Positions 1-6,657 of a DNA stretch of 64,000 nt are shown here, in pieces. Each line of letters begins with the position of its first letter. Position 1 is the first letter of the stretch. A program made the translations under genes and the position numbers. Source of the stretch: Sinomicrobium kalidii (lineage in GTDB: Bacteria > Bacteroidota > Bacteroidia > Flavobacteriales > Flavobacteriaceae); the NCBI RefSeq assembly GCF_021183825.1, contig NZ_CP089211.1, forward strand, positions 496,001-560,000, read 5' to 3'. The notes below the pieces were generated by a model that did not search any database, had not been told where the DNA came from, and saw only the letters and a program-made list of their open reading frames with translations.

Positions 1-660
1 CCGGTTAAGGTGCCAGCCGTAATCGGCATTTATGCTCCACCTCGGGGTTATCTTGTACCTTCCGCCCACGCCCAGTGCAAACTGGGAATTATCCTGCGTA
101 TCGACCACCACATAGTTTTCATGTAAGAACGTAGGCATTAATTGGAGGGAAAAGTTTTCGGTGAACTTCCTGGAAATAAGAAGCTGTGATGTATAGGAAA
201 GCCGGTGCTTGAACTCCATTTTCGGTAAATCGTCCTTGCTCATGGCCGTATTTGCAGCAATAAGATGATAGCCCGCCACCGTAAACGGAAAACCGTCTTT
301 CCTCTGTTGCAGCAGCCTGTATTTTACCGTTGCACCATATGTTTTCTGGTAAGAACTCCTGGAAACCCCCACCGTTAACCCGTCGGTAATGCCGTAAAGG
401 AATTGCAACCGGGTCACCGCCTGGTCCAGGCCGAAAAAATCGTCGAAACCGTATTTTACACTTCCGAAACGGTGCGATACGACAAAGTAGAAGTCCTTTT
501 TATAAAGCAGTTTTGTAGATTCAAAATTAACGATCTTTATACCTTTGAATGCTGCCCTTACGGAATTGTCTGCTTTCAGTTCCCCGTCCAGTTCCTCCAG
601 CAGGTCCTCCTGGCCGGAACAAAGCAGGGGAAAAGCCAGTAAAAATAAAATGAATTTCAT
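1..660 (-). CDS. DUF5777-type outer-membrane beta-barrel protein (C-terminus cut by window)
   Basis: The reading frame is open for 220 codons from the ATG at 660 down to the left edge and has no stop inside the window, so the C-terminus is missing. It starts with a signal peptide (KFILFLLAFPLLCSGQ). The segment SHRFGSVKYGFDDFFGLDQA followed by LYGITDGLTVGVS matches my memory of the DUF5777 barrel family of Flavobacteriia, whose function is unknown. The remainder shows the alternating aromatic and polar pattern of outer-membrane strands. It begins one base after the stop of the OB-fold gene, so the two are probably translationally coupled. The family assignment is from memory of the motif and could not be searched. 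Confidence 0.72.
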   Translation of the reverse strand, partial: MKFILFLLAFPLLCSGQEDLLEELDGELKADNSVRAAFKGIKIVNFESTKLLYKKDFYFVVSHRFGSVKYGFDDFFGLDQAVTRLQFLYGITDGLTVGVSRSSYQKTYGATVKYRLLQQRKDGFPFTVAGYHLIAANTAMSKDDLPKMEFKHRLSYTSQLLISRKFTENFSLQLMPTFLHENYVVVDTQDNSQFALGVGGRYKITPRWSINADYGWHLNR

Positions 661-661
661 A

Positions 662-1045
662 TTATTGCTGATTTAAGATGTAGCATTCATCCAGACGGAT
701 CTCCTCCAGCAATTCGTCATATCCCACACACCTGCCCTTAAAAGAGATCGGGGCGCCTGCTTTCTTTCCGGAGGTTTCCCGGAACCGGGCAACGATATTA
801 TCATCCACAATCACATGGTCCTTCTCCACAGCTGTAATATTCCCGTTTATTCGGATGACCTCATTCACATACTTTTCCGAAGCCATTGCGGCATCTTCCC
901 GAAATTCACGGATAAACACTTCCGAAGAAAAAGCATACGAGGCTTCCTCCTTTTCAATGTCCCTGTGCGGGCGGTATACATACTTATACGCCACAAAAGC
1001 AACGACGAGAATACCCAATACTATCCAGAGTAGTTTCCTCCCCAC
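662..1045 (-). CDS. Membrane-anchored OB-fold (tRNA_anti-like) protein
   Basis: A 127-residue protein with one N-terminal membrane helix (about residues 4-20, LLWIVLGILVVAFVAYKYVY). It is followed by a small beta domain with the pattern KYVNEVIRINGNITAVEKD, then VARF and GAPISFKGRCVGYDE, which is the look of the tRNA_anti-like OB-fold family of Bacteroidota. Family members are small anchored proteins of unknown role. The name comes from fold similarity and does not imply tRNA binding. It is the first gene of a pair with the DUF5777 barrel gene, one base apart. In relatives such pairs tend to sit near YceI-like genes, which would lie beyond the left edge; that last point is from memory. Confidence 0.7.
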   Translation of the reverse strand: MGRKLLWIVLGILVVAFVAYKYVYRPHRDIEKEEASYAFSSEVFIREFREDAAMASEKYVNEVIRINGNITAVEKDHVIVDDNIVARFRETSGKKAGAPISFKGRCVGYDELLEEIRLDECYILNQQ

Positions 1046-1220
1046 GACCCAACAATATTATCATTATTTAACTAAAAATATTATTAAATTTACAAAAAAT
1101 AATCTTACAATAAAACAAATCATCAACAAACAATTTCTTTAACCGGCTTAAATGGTATACTTCGGTTTTTGTATTTTTATTCCCGGAAATATACATACAA
1201 AAGTTCCCTTCAAACTACAT

Positions 1221-1844
1221 ATGCAAACCATCGATAAAGAAAGATATCTCACCGAACTCCGGGCCGCCATAGAACGTTATGTCCCGATAACCGATGATTC
1301 CTGGTCGCTCATAAACTCCATCACCGCATTTCAAACGCTGGAAAAAGGGGAAACCCTGCTTCGCGAAGGGCAGGTGGCCAGATACCTTCATTTTATTTGT
1401 AAGGGAGCATTGAGGACCTGTTTTACAGACTCCGAAGGCAACGTCTACAACAAGAACCTTTTCATGGAAGGAAATTTTGCGGCTTCCAAGGTATCCCTGC
1501 TACAGGGCACACCTTCTTATTTTACTATTGAAGCCCTGGAGCATTCCGTGCTCGTCAATATCAGTTATAAGGGCTATCGCGAACTCATCCGGAGCAACGA
1601 AGATGTGCGGAACTTCTACATTGCCTACATTGAGAAAAACTGGATCATCGAAAAAGAACAAAAGGAAATTTCCCTGGTAATGGAAAATGCGACCGACCGG
1701 TACCTCAAACTTCTGGAAAAACATCCGGATATAGACCGGAGGATTCCCAAACTGCACATTGCAGCCCACCTGGGTATTACGCCTACCCAGTTAAGCCGGA
1801 TACGAAAAAAATTGAAAATAAAAGACCAAAATCAACCTATGTAA
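1221..1844 (+). CDS. Crp/Fnr-family transcriptional regulator
   Basis: The cyclic-nucleotide-binding fold occupies about residues 25-120, including LEKGETLLREGQVARYLHFICKG and a GNFAAS turn. A C-terminal winged helix-turn-helix lies at about residues 173-197 (IPKLHIAAHLGITPTQLSRI). The domain lacks the arginine-rich phosphate cassette of true CRP, so its ligand is unknown; many Bacteroidota paralogues are of this ligand-unassigned type. An in-frame ATG exists 69 bases upstream, but the extra 23 residues do not resemble the family. I chose the ATG at 1221, giving 207 residues, close to the usual length. It stands alone upstream of the oxidoreductase operon and may control it; this is inference. 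Confidence 0.85.
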   Translation: MQTIDKERYLTELRAAIERYVPITDDSWSLINSITAFQTLEKGETLLREGQVARYLHFICKGALRTCFTDSEGNVYNKNLFMEGNFAASKVSLLQGTPSYFTIEALEHSVLVNISYKGYRELIRSNEDVRNFYIAYIEKNWIIEKEQKEISLVMENATDRYLKLLEKHPDIDRRIPKLHIAAHLGITPTQLSRIRKKLKIKDQNQPM

Positions 1845-1877
1845 AGGCATCGCACATACCTTACCGCTAATTTTGTC

Positions 1878-1922
1878 CCTGATTAATCATTATGCGTTTA
1901 CCGGTAACGCAGGTAAATCAGG
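1878..1922. promoter_or_regulatory. Nested inverted repeat upstream of the oxidoreductase operon
   Basis: An outer pair CCTGATT (1878-1884) and AATCAGG (1916-1922) encloses a near-palindrome, GCGTTTACCGGTAACGC (1894-1910). No T-run follows, so it is not an ordinary terminator of the Crp/Fnr gene. It ends 24 bases before the start codon at 1947. It could be a regulator binding site or a 5'-UTR structure; the Crp/Fnr regulator next door is one candidate binder. This is inference only. Confidence 0.35.
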
Positions 1923-1946
1923 AATAACAAATAAAACGAAAAAGGT

Positions 1947-2576
1947 ATGGAATTGACCGAAAACCTGAAATGGCGGTACGCCACCAAAAAGTTCGATCCG
2001 GGGAGGAAAGTTGCTCCGGAGGACCTGGAAAAAATAAAAGAGGCCATCCGGTTGTCCGCTTCTTCATATGGGCTTCAATTGTACAAAGTTCTTATTATCG
2101 AGGACCGCGAATTGCGGGAGAAACTAAAGTCTGTCTCCTGGGGACAACACCAGATCACGGACGCTTCCCACCTTATTGTTTTCTGCAATTACACCAGACC
2201 GGGACAGGAACATGTGGAAGAGTATATCAACCTGAAGGCAGGTATACAGGAAATCCCTGTGGAAAATCTGAAAAGTTACAGTGATTTTATGGTGCAAAAA
2301 CTAAGTGAAAAATCACTGAAGGAACAGGAAGAGTGGACAGCCAGGCAAACCTACCTCGCCCTTGGCAATTTACTGGCCGCCTGTGCAGAACTCAGGATCG
2401 ATACCTGTCCCATGGAAGGGTTTCAGCCCGACCGTTACAACGAGATCCTCGGGCTCTCTGACCGGGGACTGAATACTTCCGTCCTGGCAACCATAGGCTA
2501 CAGATCGGCCGAGGATACTTCGCAGTATGAAAAAAAGGTCAGAAAACCCGGGAACAAATTATTCGAAGAACTTTAA
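1947..2576 (+). CDS. NAD(P)H-dependent oxidoreductase of the nitroreductase (NfsB-like) family
   Basis: A 209-residue flavoprotein, close to the family length. The FMN-phosphate motif RYATKKFDP sits at residues 10-18, followed by the conserved ASSYGLQLYKVLII stretch at about 38-51. A second block, TARQTYLALGNLLAACAELRIDTCPMEGF, and the YRSAED tail complete the typical dihydropteridine reductase/NfsB-like layout. The enzyme should be a cytosolic FMN-dependent reductase of quinones or nitro compounds. The physiological substrate cannot be read from sequence. It is the first gene of a three-gene operon; the next gene starts 10 bases after its stop. Confidence 0.88.
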   Translation: MELTENLKWRYATKKFDPGRKVAPEDLEKIKEAIRLSASSYGLQLYKVLIIEDRELREKLKSVSWGQHQITDASHLIVFCNYTRPGQEHVEEYINLKAGIQEIPVENLKSYSDFMVQKLSEKSLKEQEEWTARQTYLALGNLLAACAELRIDTCPMEGFQPDRYNEILGLSDRGLNTSVLATIGYRSAEDTSQYEKKVRKPGNKLFEEL

Positions 2577-2586
2577 GCTGTAAACA

Positions 2587-3036
2587 ATGAACCAGTTAAC
2601 GCTATCCGCATTGGCTTTTGTGGGCGGAATATTTCTCGCTGCCCAGGGAAGTTATAATGCCCACCTGGGGGTTTTGCTGAAAAACCCGTTTCTCGCCTCT
2701 GTCCTGGCATTCTTTTTCAGTACGATTTTTGCCCTGGTTATCGCCATCATCAGCCTGAAAGAATTTCCGGACAAGGAAACGATACGGCACATTCCTTTTT
2801 ATATGTGGTTTATCGGAGGACTTTTCTGTGTTATGGGCATCAGCCTGTATTACTATACCATCCCCAGGCTGGGGATGGCCTCCATGATATCCCTCGGCCT
2901 GTGCGGTCAGCTTATCTTTGCCGTAATAGCCGGTCATTTCGGATGGCTGAACCTGCCCACCGAACCCATTACTCTCAGAAGGACCATCGGCGTCATATCC
3001 ATGATTGCCGGTATCTTACTCATAAACCTGAAATAA
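2587..3036 (+). CDS. YdcZ/DUF606-type membrane transporter (DMT superfamily)
   Basis: A 149-residue, highly hydrophobic protein with five predicted membrane helices, the size and pattern of the YdcZ/DUF606 half-size family. It opens with GGIFLAAQGSYNAHLG, contains the family-like GMASMISLGLCGQLIFAVIAGHFGW block, and ends with IGVISMIAGILLINLK. These proteins belong to the drug/metabolite transporter superfamily and probably act as dimers in the inner membrane. No substrate is established. Tight spacing (10 bases on each side) places it in one operon with the nitroreductase-like enzyme and the acetyltransferase, which suggests detoxification or resistance, but this is inference. Confidence 0.82.
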   Translation: MNQLTLSALAFVGGIFLAAQGSYNAHLGVLLKNPFLASVLAFFFSTIFALVIAIISLKEFPDKETIRHIPFYMWFIGGLFCVMGISLYYYTIPRLGMASMISLGLCGQLIFAVIAGHFGWLNLPTEPITLRRTIGVISMIAGILLINLK

Positions 3037-3046
3037 AATAAAACCG

Positions 3047-3793
3047 ATGAAAACACAAGAAAAAACAAATCTCACCAAAGCCAATATAGAAAACCTGACC
3101 TCTTTGTGGGCAACCGTAAGTTCCCCTTTCCGGTCCTATCACACACACGATTTTTTTGACTACGCCACGGTACCTGACTCCGACTGGCCCAACCGCTTAT
3201 GGTTTAACCGGGATTTTACGGACGACACGATAGAAGACGTATTGCGCATCCTTAAATCGGGTGCTGTGAAATTAACCGTACCCTACTGGGATACTTACGG
3301 CAGCGAATCGTACAAAATCCTGGAATCCCGCGGTTTTACGAAAACCTTTGAACAGGTAGGGATGTCATTGCCCTTAACAGCGTGGTTCCCGGAACCGGAG
3401 CGGCTAGACATCCGCCTTGTTACCAACCGTTATGAAGCCCGGACATGGGCTGAGCTCTACCCCGGGGCTTTCGGTTATCGCATCGGGGAGAACATACTGC
3501 AGCATGCCCACGAAAACACATCGTTTTTCCTCGTGTATTTCCAGGAGCGTCCCATAGGTACCGCCATCATACATTATACAGGTAAGGTGGCAGGAATTCA
3601 CGGCGTAGGGGTTATACCCGAAATGCGAAGGAACGGTTTTGCCGCGGAAATCATGGAATTCACCCTGAATAAAGCCATTGAAGCGGGGGCCACACATGCC
3701 ACCCTCCAGGCGTCTGCAATGGGAAAAGGACTCTATGACAAACTGGGGTTCACCGAACAGTTTGTTATGAAAAACTACAATCTGGTCCCTTAA
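3047..3793 (+). CDS. GNAT-family N-acetyltransferase
   Basis: A 248-residue protein. The C-terminal half carries the GNAT fold: the beta4 strand AGIHGVGVIPEMRRNGFAAEI (about residues 184-204) includes the acetyl-CoA pyrophosphate loop in the form RRNGFA. It ends with LYDKLGFTEQFVMKNY, the usual YxxLGF motif. The N-terminal half is more divergent and probably forms a second, degenerate GNAT-like or substrate domain. The substrate is unknown. It is the last gene of the operon with the oxidoreductase and the YdcZ-like transporter. Modification of a small toxic amine would fit that company, as speculation. Confidence 0.82.
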   Translation: MKTQEKTNLTKANIENLTSLWATVSSPFRSYHTHDFFDYATVPDSDWPNRLWFNRDFTDDTIEDVLRILKSGAVKLTVPYWDTYGSESYKILESRGFTKTFEQVGMSLPLTAWFPEPERLDIRLVTNRYEARTWAELYPGAFGYRIGENILQHAHENTSFFLVYFQERPIGTAIIHYTGKVAGIHGVGVIPEMRRNGFAAEIMEFTLNKAIEAGATHATLQASAMGKGLYDKLGFTEQFVMKNYNLVP

Positions 3794-3852
3794 AAAATAC
3801 GGGGGAAACAGGTGACGGAAGCTATCGTATATTTGTCCTTTTCCGTGCTTTG

Positions 3853-3882
3853 TTTGGGAAATAAAAAACGAATCTATACTTT
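3853..3882 (+). promoter_or_regulatory. Bacteroidota-type promoter of the RidA-like gene
   Basis: A -33 box TTTG (3853-3856) and a -7 box TATACTTT (3875-3882) are separated by 18 bases. This is one mismatch from the Bacteroidota consensus TTTG-N(17-23)-TAnnTTTG. Transcription would start near 3889, leaving a leader of about 40 bases before the ATG at 3930. A second full-match -7 box, TATATTTG, lies at 3828-3835 but lacks a partner at -33. Confidence 0.5.
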
Positions 3883-3929
3883 TAGACAGCGAAACTTTTT
3901 AATTTCAGTCCCAATCCATTTTTCAAAGT

Positions 3930-4379
3930 ATGAGAACGGCATTCCTTATCTTGTTTTCCCTCTTATTTCTTGCCTGTGCCCCGGAAACCCGGGACACCAG
4001 GTACATCGATGTTTCCGAAAGGGGATATTCACACAGTGTGGAGATCGACCTTGGCAGTTCAAAAATGGTAGTGCTCTCGGGACAGATTGCCGTGAATGCC
4101 GACGGAAAAATAGTAGGCGTCAATGATTTTGAAGAACAAACCGACCAGGTTTTCCGCAATATCAAAGCATTGGTAGAAAAATCAGGTGGTACCATGGATG
4201 ATGTGGTGAAGATAGATTGCTATTTTACCGACATTTCCAAACTGGCCGAATTCCGGAAAGTAAGGGACCGTTACATCAACCTCAAAACACCGCCCACCAG
4301 TGTAGCCGTAGAAGTTAATCAACTAGTCAATAAGGAGTTGATGATCGAAATAGGGGCCGTGGCAGTCATCGGGAAATAG
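3930..4379 (+). CDS. RidA/YjgF-family lipoprotein lacking the catalytic arginine
   Basis: The first 16 residues form a lipoprotein signal (FLILFSLLFLAC, lipid Cys16), so the protein is exported and lipid-anchored, which is unusual for RidA. Residues about 25-149 follow the RidA fold: VVLSGQIAVNADGKIVG, EEQTDQVFRNIKALVEKSG, DDVVKIDCYFTDISKLAEF, and the closing IEIGAVAVIG with Glu140. RidA imine deaminases use an arginine in the P-x-R-S/A-V motif. Here that position reads PPTSVAV with Thr123, so 2-imino acid hydrolysis is unlikely. A binding or non-deaminase role is more plausible. It is a single-gene unit with its own promoter. Confidence 0.85.
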   Translation: MRTAFLILFSLLFLACAPETRDTRYIDVSERGYSHSVEIDLGSSKMVVLSGQIAVNADGKIVGVNDFEEQTDQVFRNIKALVEKSGGTMDDVVKIDCYFTDISKLAEFRKVRDRYINLKTPPTSVAVEVNQLVNKELMIEIGAVAVIGK

Positions 4380-4432
4380 ACAAGGAATCCCTTATTAAAA
4401 AAGACAGGTCTCTTTTCCGGAAAAATATATAA

Positions 4433-4514
4433 CTGTCATCTCAAGCCCTTAGGCTGTTGCTCAGGGTAAGCTGAAGCGGAAGGGTTTTTAGCCTGTCCTG
4501 AGTTTATCGAAGAG
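4433..4514. repeat. Degenerate intergenic repeat (REP-like)
   Basis: The gap between the RidA-like gene and the TssD gene holds CTGTCATCTC (4433-4442) and CTGTCCTGAGTTTATCGAAG (4492-4511). The second resembles the CTGTCCTGAGCTTGTCGAAG-type interspersed repeat that I remember from many bacterial genomes. The copies are decayed and no open frame is present. No function is proposed. Confidence 0.3.
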
Positions 4515-4650
4515 TTTCTTACAGCATTAAATTATATAACTGACCATCAGTGAAAAATAAAATTCAAAGGGGAAGTTTTTACACATCCCCCGGATTACAC
4601 TAAATTTTGATGATGTGTAAATGAATACTGTATTCAGACAGGGGATTAAA

Positions 4651-5037
4651 CTACACCCATTCGTTCATATGTTCCCCGCCACCGCTGGAAATCACACGAC
4701 AGGAAATAGTAAAGGTCTCTGTTAAAGGATTTCTCCCGGAGGCATCGAAATTTTCCCTGTACTTCACAAGATAGCCTTCCGTGAAGTGTACCTCTCTCAG
4801 TTTGGCATCGGTATCACGCTTACTATAGGTGATCATCCCGTTCTTACGCTCAAAATTGTTGGTCATCCACTCAAAAAAGAAAGAATCCCCGGTAGATTCT
4901 ACGGTGAGATAGATCCTCCCCCCGCGTGTAACAGAAGAAGGACGCCCCGTAGCATCCACTTCCTGTGTGAGGTCGTAGTTGGCATTCAAGATATTTACTT
5001 TCTTACCGCCTACACTTAACATGGCTTTAAATGACAT
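4651..5037 (-). CDS. tssD: Type VI secretion tube protein TssD (Hcp-like), orphan
   Basis: A 128-residue protein matching the Bacteroidota (subtype iii) Hcp/TssD pattern: MSFKAMLSVGGKKVNILNA at the N-terminus, QEVDATGRPSSVTRGGRI, FEWMTNNFERKNGMITYSK, and FTISCRVISSGGGEHMNEWV at the end. TssD hexamers stack to form the secreted tube of type VI systems and often carry or accompany effectors. No sheath, baseplate, ClpV or membrane-complex gene lies nearby, so this is a stand-alone copy that would work with a system elsewhere. It has no C-terminal effector extension. The gene is divergent from the lactonase gene across a 283-base gap. Confidence 0.87.
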   Translation of the reverse strand: MSFKAMLSVGGKKVNILNANYDLTQEVDATGRPSSVTRGGRIYLTVESTGDSFFFEWMTNNFERKNGMITYSKRDTDAKLREVHFTEGYLVKYRENFDASGRNPLTETFTISCRVISSGGGEHMNEWV

Positions 5038-5216
5038 ACTTATCGGTTTTTAAAAATTAAGGTTTAAAAAAAATATACCAAATCAAATATTGAATTACAT
5101 ACCTCTGCAAGGTATTAAAGATTACCCTATTCCACAAAACAAATACCGTTTATTTTCTACCCTGTTGTAAGAATTCACTTTTTGTATAAAGTCGGACCAG
5201 AACCTTTTTCGCCATA

Positions 5217-5256
5217 TTTTTCACCACGATCATATCGTGAAAAATACCTATTTTTG
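5217..5256 (+). promoter_or_regulatory. Palindromic operator candidate and -7 box upstream of the lactonase gene
   Basis: TTTTTCAC (5217-5224) and GTGAAAAA (5237-5244) form a perfect inverted repeat around 12 bases. An alternative inner palindrome, CACGAT-cat-ATCGTG, lies at 5225-5239. Five bases further on is a full-match -7 box, TATTTTTG (5249-5256). A protein bound to the palindrome would cover the -33 region. The element lies in the 5038-5320 gap between the divergent tssD and lactonase genes. The rest of that gap is AT-rich and unremarkable. Confidence 0.4.
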
Positions 5257-5320
5257 GATAACCGAAAAAACGACGTTCTGAAAACAGCGGATCATCATCC
5301 CGTACAAAAACACATTCCGA

Positions 5321-6517
5321 ATGCTAAAAAATATAGTTGTACTCTTTCTCCTCTCCGCAAGTCTCTTTGCATGCAAGGAAAAGAAAAACAAACCCGGAAC
5401 TACTGCAAAAAGCAACAACAGCACGACATCAAAAACCGTAAAAAAGGCTTCGTTTGCCTTTATAGGTACCTATACCAGGAAGGAAGGGCACGTAGACGGC
5501 CAGGCGGAAGGCATATACCTGTTACAGAGAAACCCGGAGAACGGGCTGCTCAAACGGGTGGCCACGGTGGCAAAAATGACAAACCCGTCCTTTCTTGCCG
5601 TTTCGCCGGACAATCAGAACCTCTATGCCGTGAGTGAAGTGGCCCGTGAAGGAGAAACGGGAAAGTTACTGGTGTTCGGACTGGACGATTTAAAAAAACC
5701 CGACCTTCTCCAGGAATTGACCACGGATGCCAAAGCGCCCTGCCATGTGAGCCTGGACACTGACGGTAAATATGTGTTTGTCGCCAATTATGCAGGTGGC
5801 GTGGTCAAAATGTACAAGAGGGATGAAAAAGGCAGATTATCGCCTGCCGATACTGTCCAGCTTCAGGGATCAGGACCTGATGCTGCACGCCAGGAAGTGT
5901 CGCATCCCCACTCTGCTGTGGTCTCTCCCGACAATCGTTTTGTCTTCGTTCCCGACCTGGGGAGCGATAAAATCCGGATTTTCAGAATTGACCGGGAAAA
6001 CGATCGCCTGCTGCCTTCTTCCCCAGGATTTATTTCCACACCTCCCGGTGCAGGCCCCCGGCATTTTGCGTTTCATCCGGATGGCCGCCATGCCTATGTT
6101 ATCAACGAGTTGGACAATACCATCCTCGCTTTTTCCTATGATTCACAGTCGGGGAAACTGACAGAAATACAGAAAATATATACCCTGCCGGAAGGATTTA
6201 AAGGAAAAAGCAATACCGCAGATATACACATCCACCCCAACGGAAAATTTCTCTATGGGTCCAACCGCGGTCACAACAGCATCGTGGTTTTTACCATAGC
6301 CCCGGAAACCGGGAAATTGTCACTTGTGGAACACGAGCCCACCAAGGGGGATTTCCCCAGGAACTTCGCTGTTCACCCCTCGGGGAAACAACTTTATGCA
6401 GCCAATCAAAATTCGGGAAACATCGTACAATTTGCCATCGATGCGAAAACCGGGAAACTGTCTTACGAACAGGAACTCGAGGTAAAAACACCGGTTTGTA
6501 TCAAATTTTTTCCCTGA
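5321..6517 (+). CDS. Lactonase-family (6-phosphogluconolactonase-like) beta-propeller lipoprotein
   Basis: A 398-residue protein with a lipoprotein signal (VVLFLLSASLFACK, lipid Cys18) and a short Lys/Ser/Thr-rich linker. It is followed by a seven-bladed propeller of the lactonase (YbhE/Pgl) family. Recurrent blade motifs are FIGTYTRK, NPSFLAVSPDNQNLYAVSE, PCHVSLDTDGKYVFVANYAG, SHPHSAVVSPDNRFVFVPDL, GPRHFAFHPDGRHAYVINEL and FPRNFAVHPSGKQLYAANQN. Cytosolic members hydrolyse 6-phosphogluconolactone. An exported lipid-anchored copy cannot feed the pentose phosphate pathway directly and more likely acts on sugar lactones outside the inner membrane. The exact substrate is unknown. Confidence 0.85.
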   Translation: MLKNIVVLFLLSASLFACKEKKNKPGTTAKSNNSTTSKTVKKASFAFIGTYTRKEGHVDGQAEGIYLLQRNPENGLLKRVATVAKMTNPSFLAVSPDNQNLYAVSEVAREGETGKLLVFGLDDLKKPDLLQELTTDAKAPCHVSLDTDGKYVFVANYAGGVVKMYKRDEKGRLSPADTVQLQGSGPDAARQEVSHPHSAVVSPDNRFVFVPDLGSDKIRIFRIDRENDRLLPSSPGFISTPPGAGPRHFAFHPDGRHAYVINELDNTILAFSYDSQSGKLTEIQKIYTLPEGFKGKSNTADIHIHPNGKFLYGSNRGHNSIVVFTIAPETGKLSLVEHEPTKGDFPRNFAVHPSGKQLYAANQNSGNIVQFAIDAKTGKLSYEQELEVKTPVCIKFFP

Positions 6518-6533
6518 ATTTGTGCAATTTGCT

Positions 6534-6541
6534 TATTTTTG
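6534..6541 (+). promoter_or_regulatory. -7 promoter box for the fluoride-riboswitch transcript
   Basis: TATTTTTG matches the Bacteroidota TAnnTTTG -7 box exactly and starts 16 bases after the lactonase stop. The expected start of transcription near 6548 would place the riboswitch aptamer about 14 bases into the transcript. The -33 region is only T-rich (TTTTTT at about 6507-6512) with no clean TTTG. Confidence 0.45.
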
Positions 6542-6561
6542 CTGCTTTAAAACACATCAGT

Positions 6562-6644
6562 GGCAATGGTGTCTGCCGGAAACCGCCCTTTTACCGGGGA
6601 TGATGGCGCCTGTTAATCCCCACTATCGTTACGGATAACGATAG
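6562..6644 (+). promoter_or_regulatory. Fluoride riboswitch (crcB motif) with expression-platform hairpins
   Basis: The aptamer runs from about 6562 to 6612. GGCA (6562-6565) pairs with TGCC (6574-6577). GGTGTC (6568-6573) pairs with GGCGCC (6605-6610), allowing G-U pairs. The conserved AAAC joint lies at 6580-6583, a CCC/GGG helix surrounds 6586-6599, and the conserved TGATGG is at 6601-6606. This layout and these invariant bases match the crcB/fluoride riboswitch, recalled from the 52-nt Thermotoga petrophila aptamer. Downstream, GGGGAT (6596-6601) can pair with ATCCCC (6616-6621), which would break the aptamer. A perfect 9-bp hairpin, CTATCGTTA/TAACGATAG, follows at 6623-6644. The next gene is a CLC-F-like antiporter, as expected for this riboswitch class. 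Confidence 0.9.
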
Positions 6645-6657
6645 CGGCACATTATTA

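Noticed and set aside
1152..1220. Upstream start of the Crp/Fnr gene
   Set aside because: The added 23 residues are hydrophobic and unlike the family; the ATG at 1221 gives the usual length.
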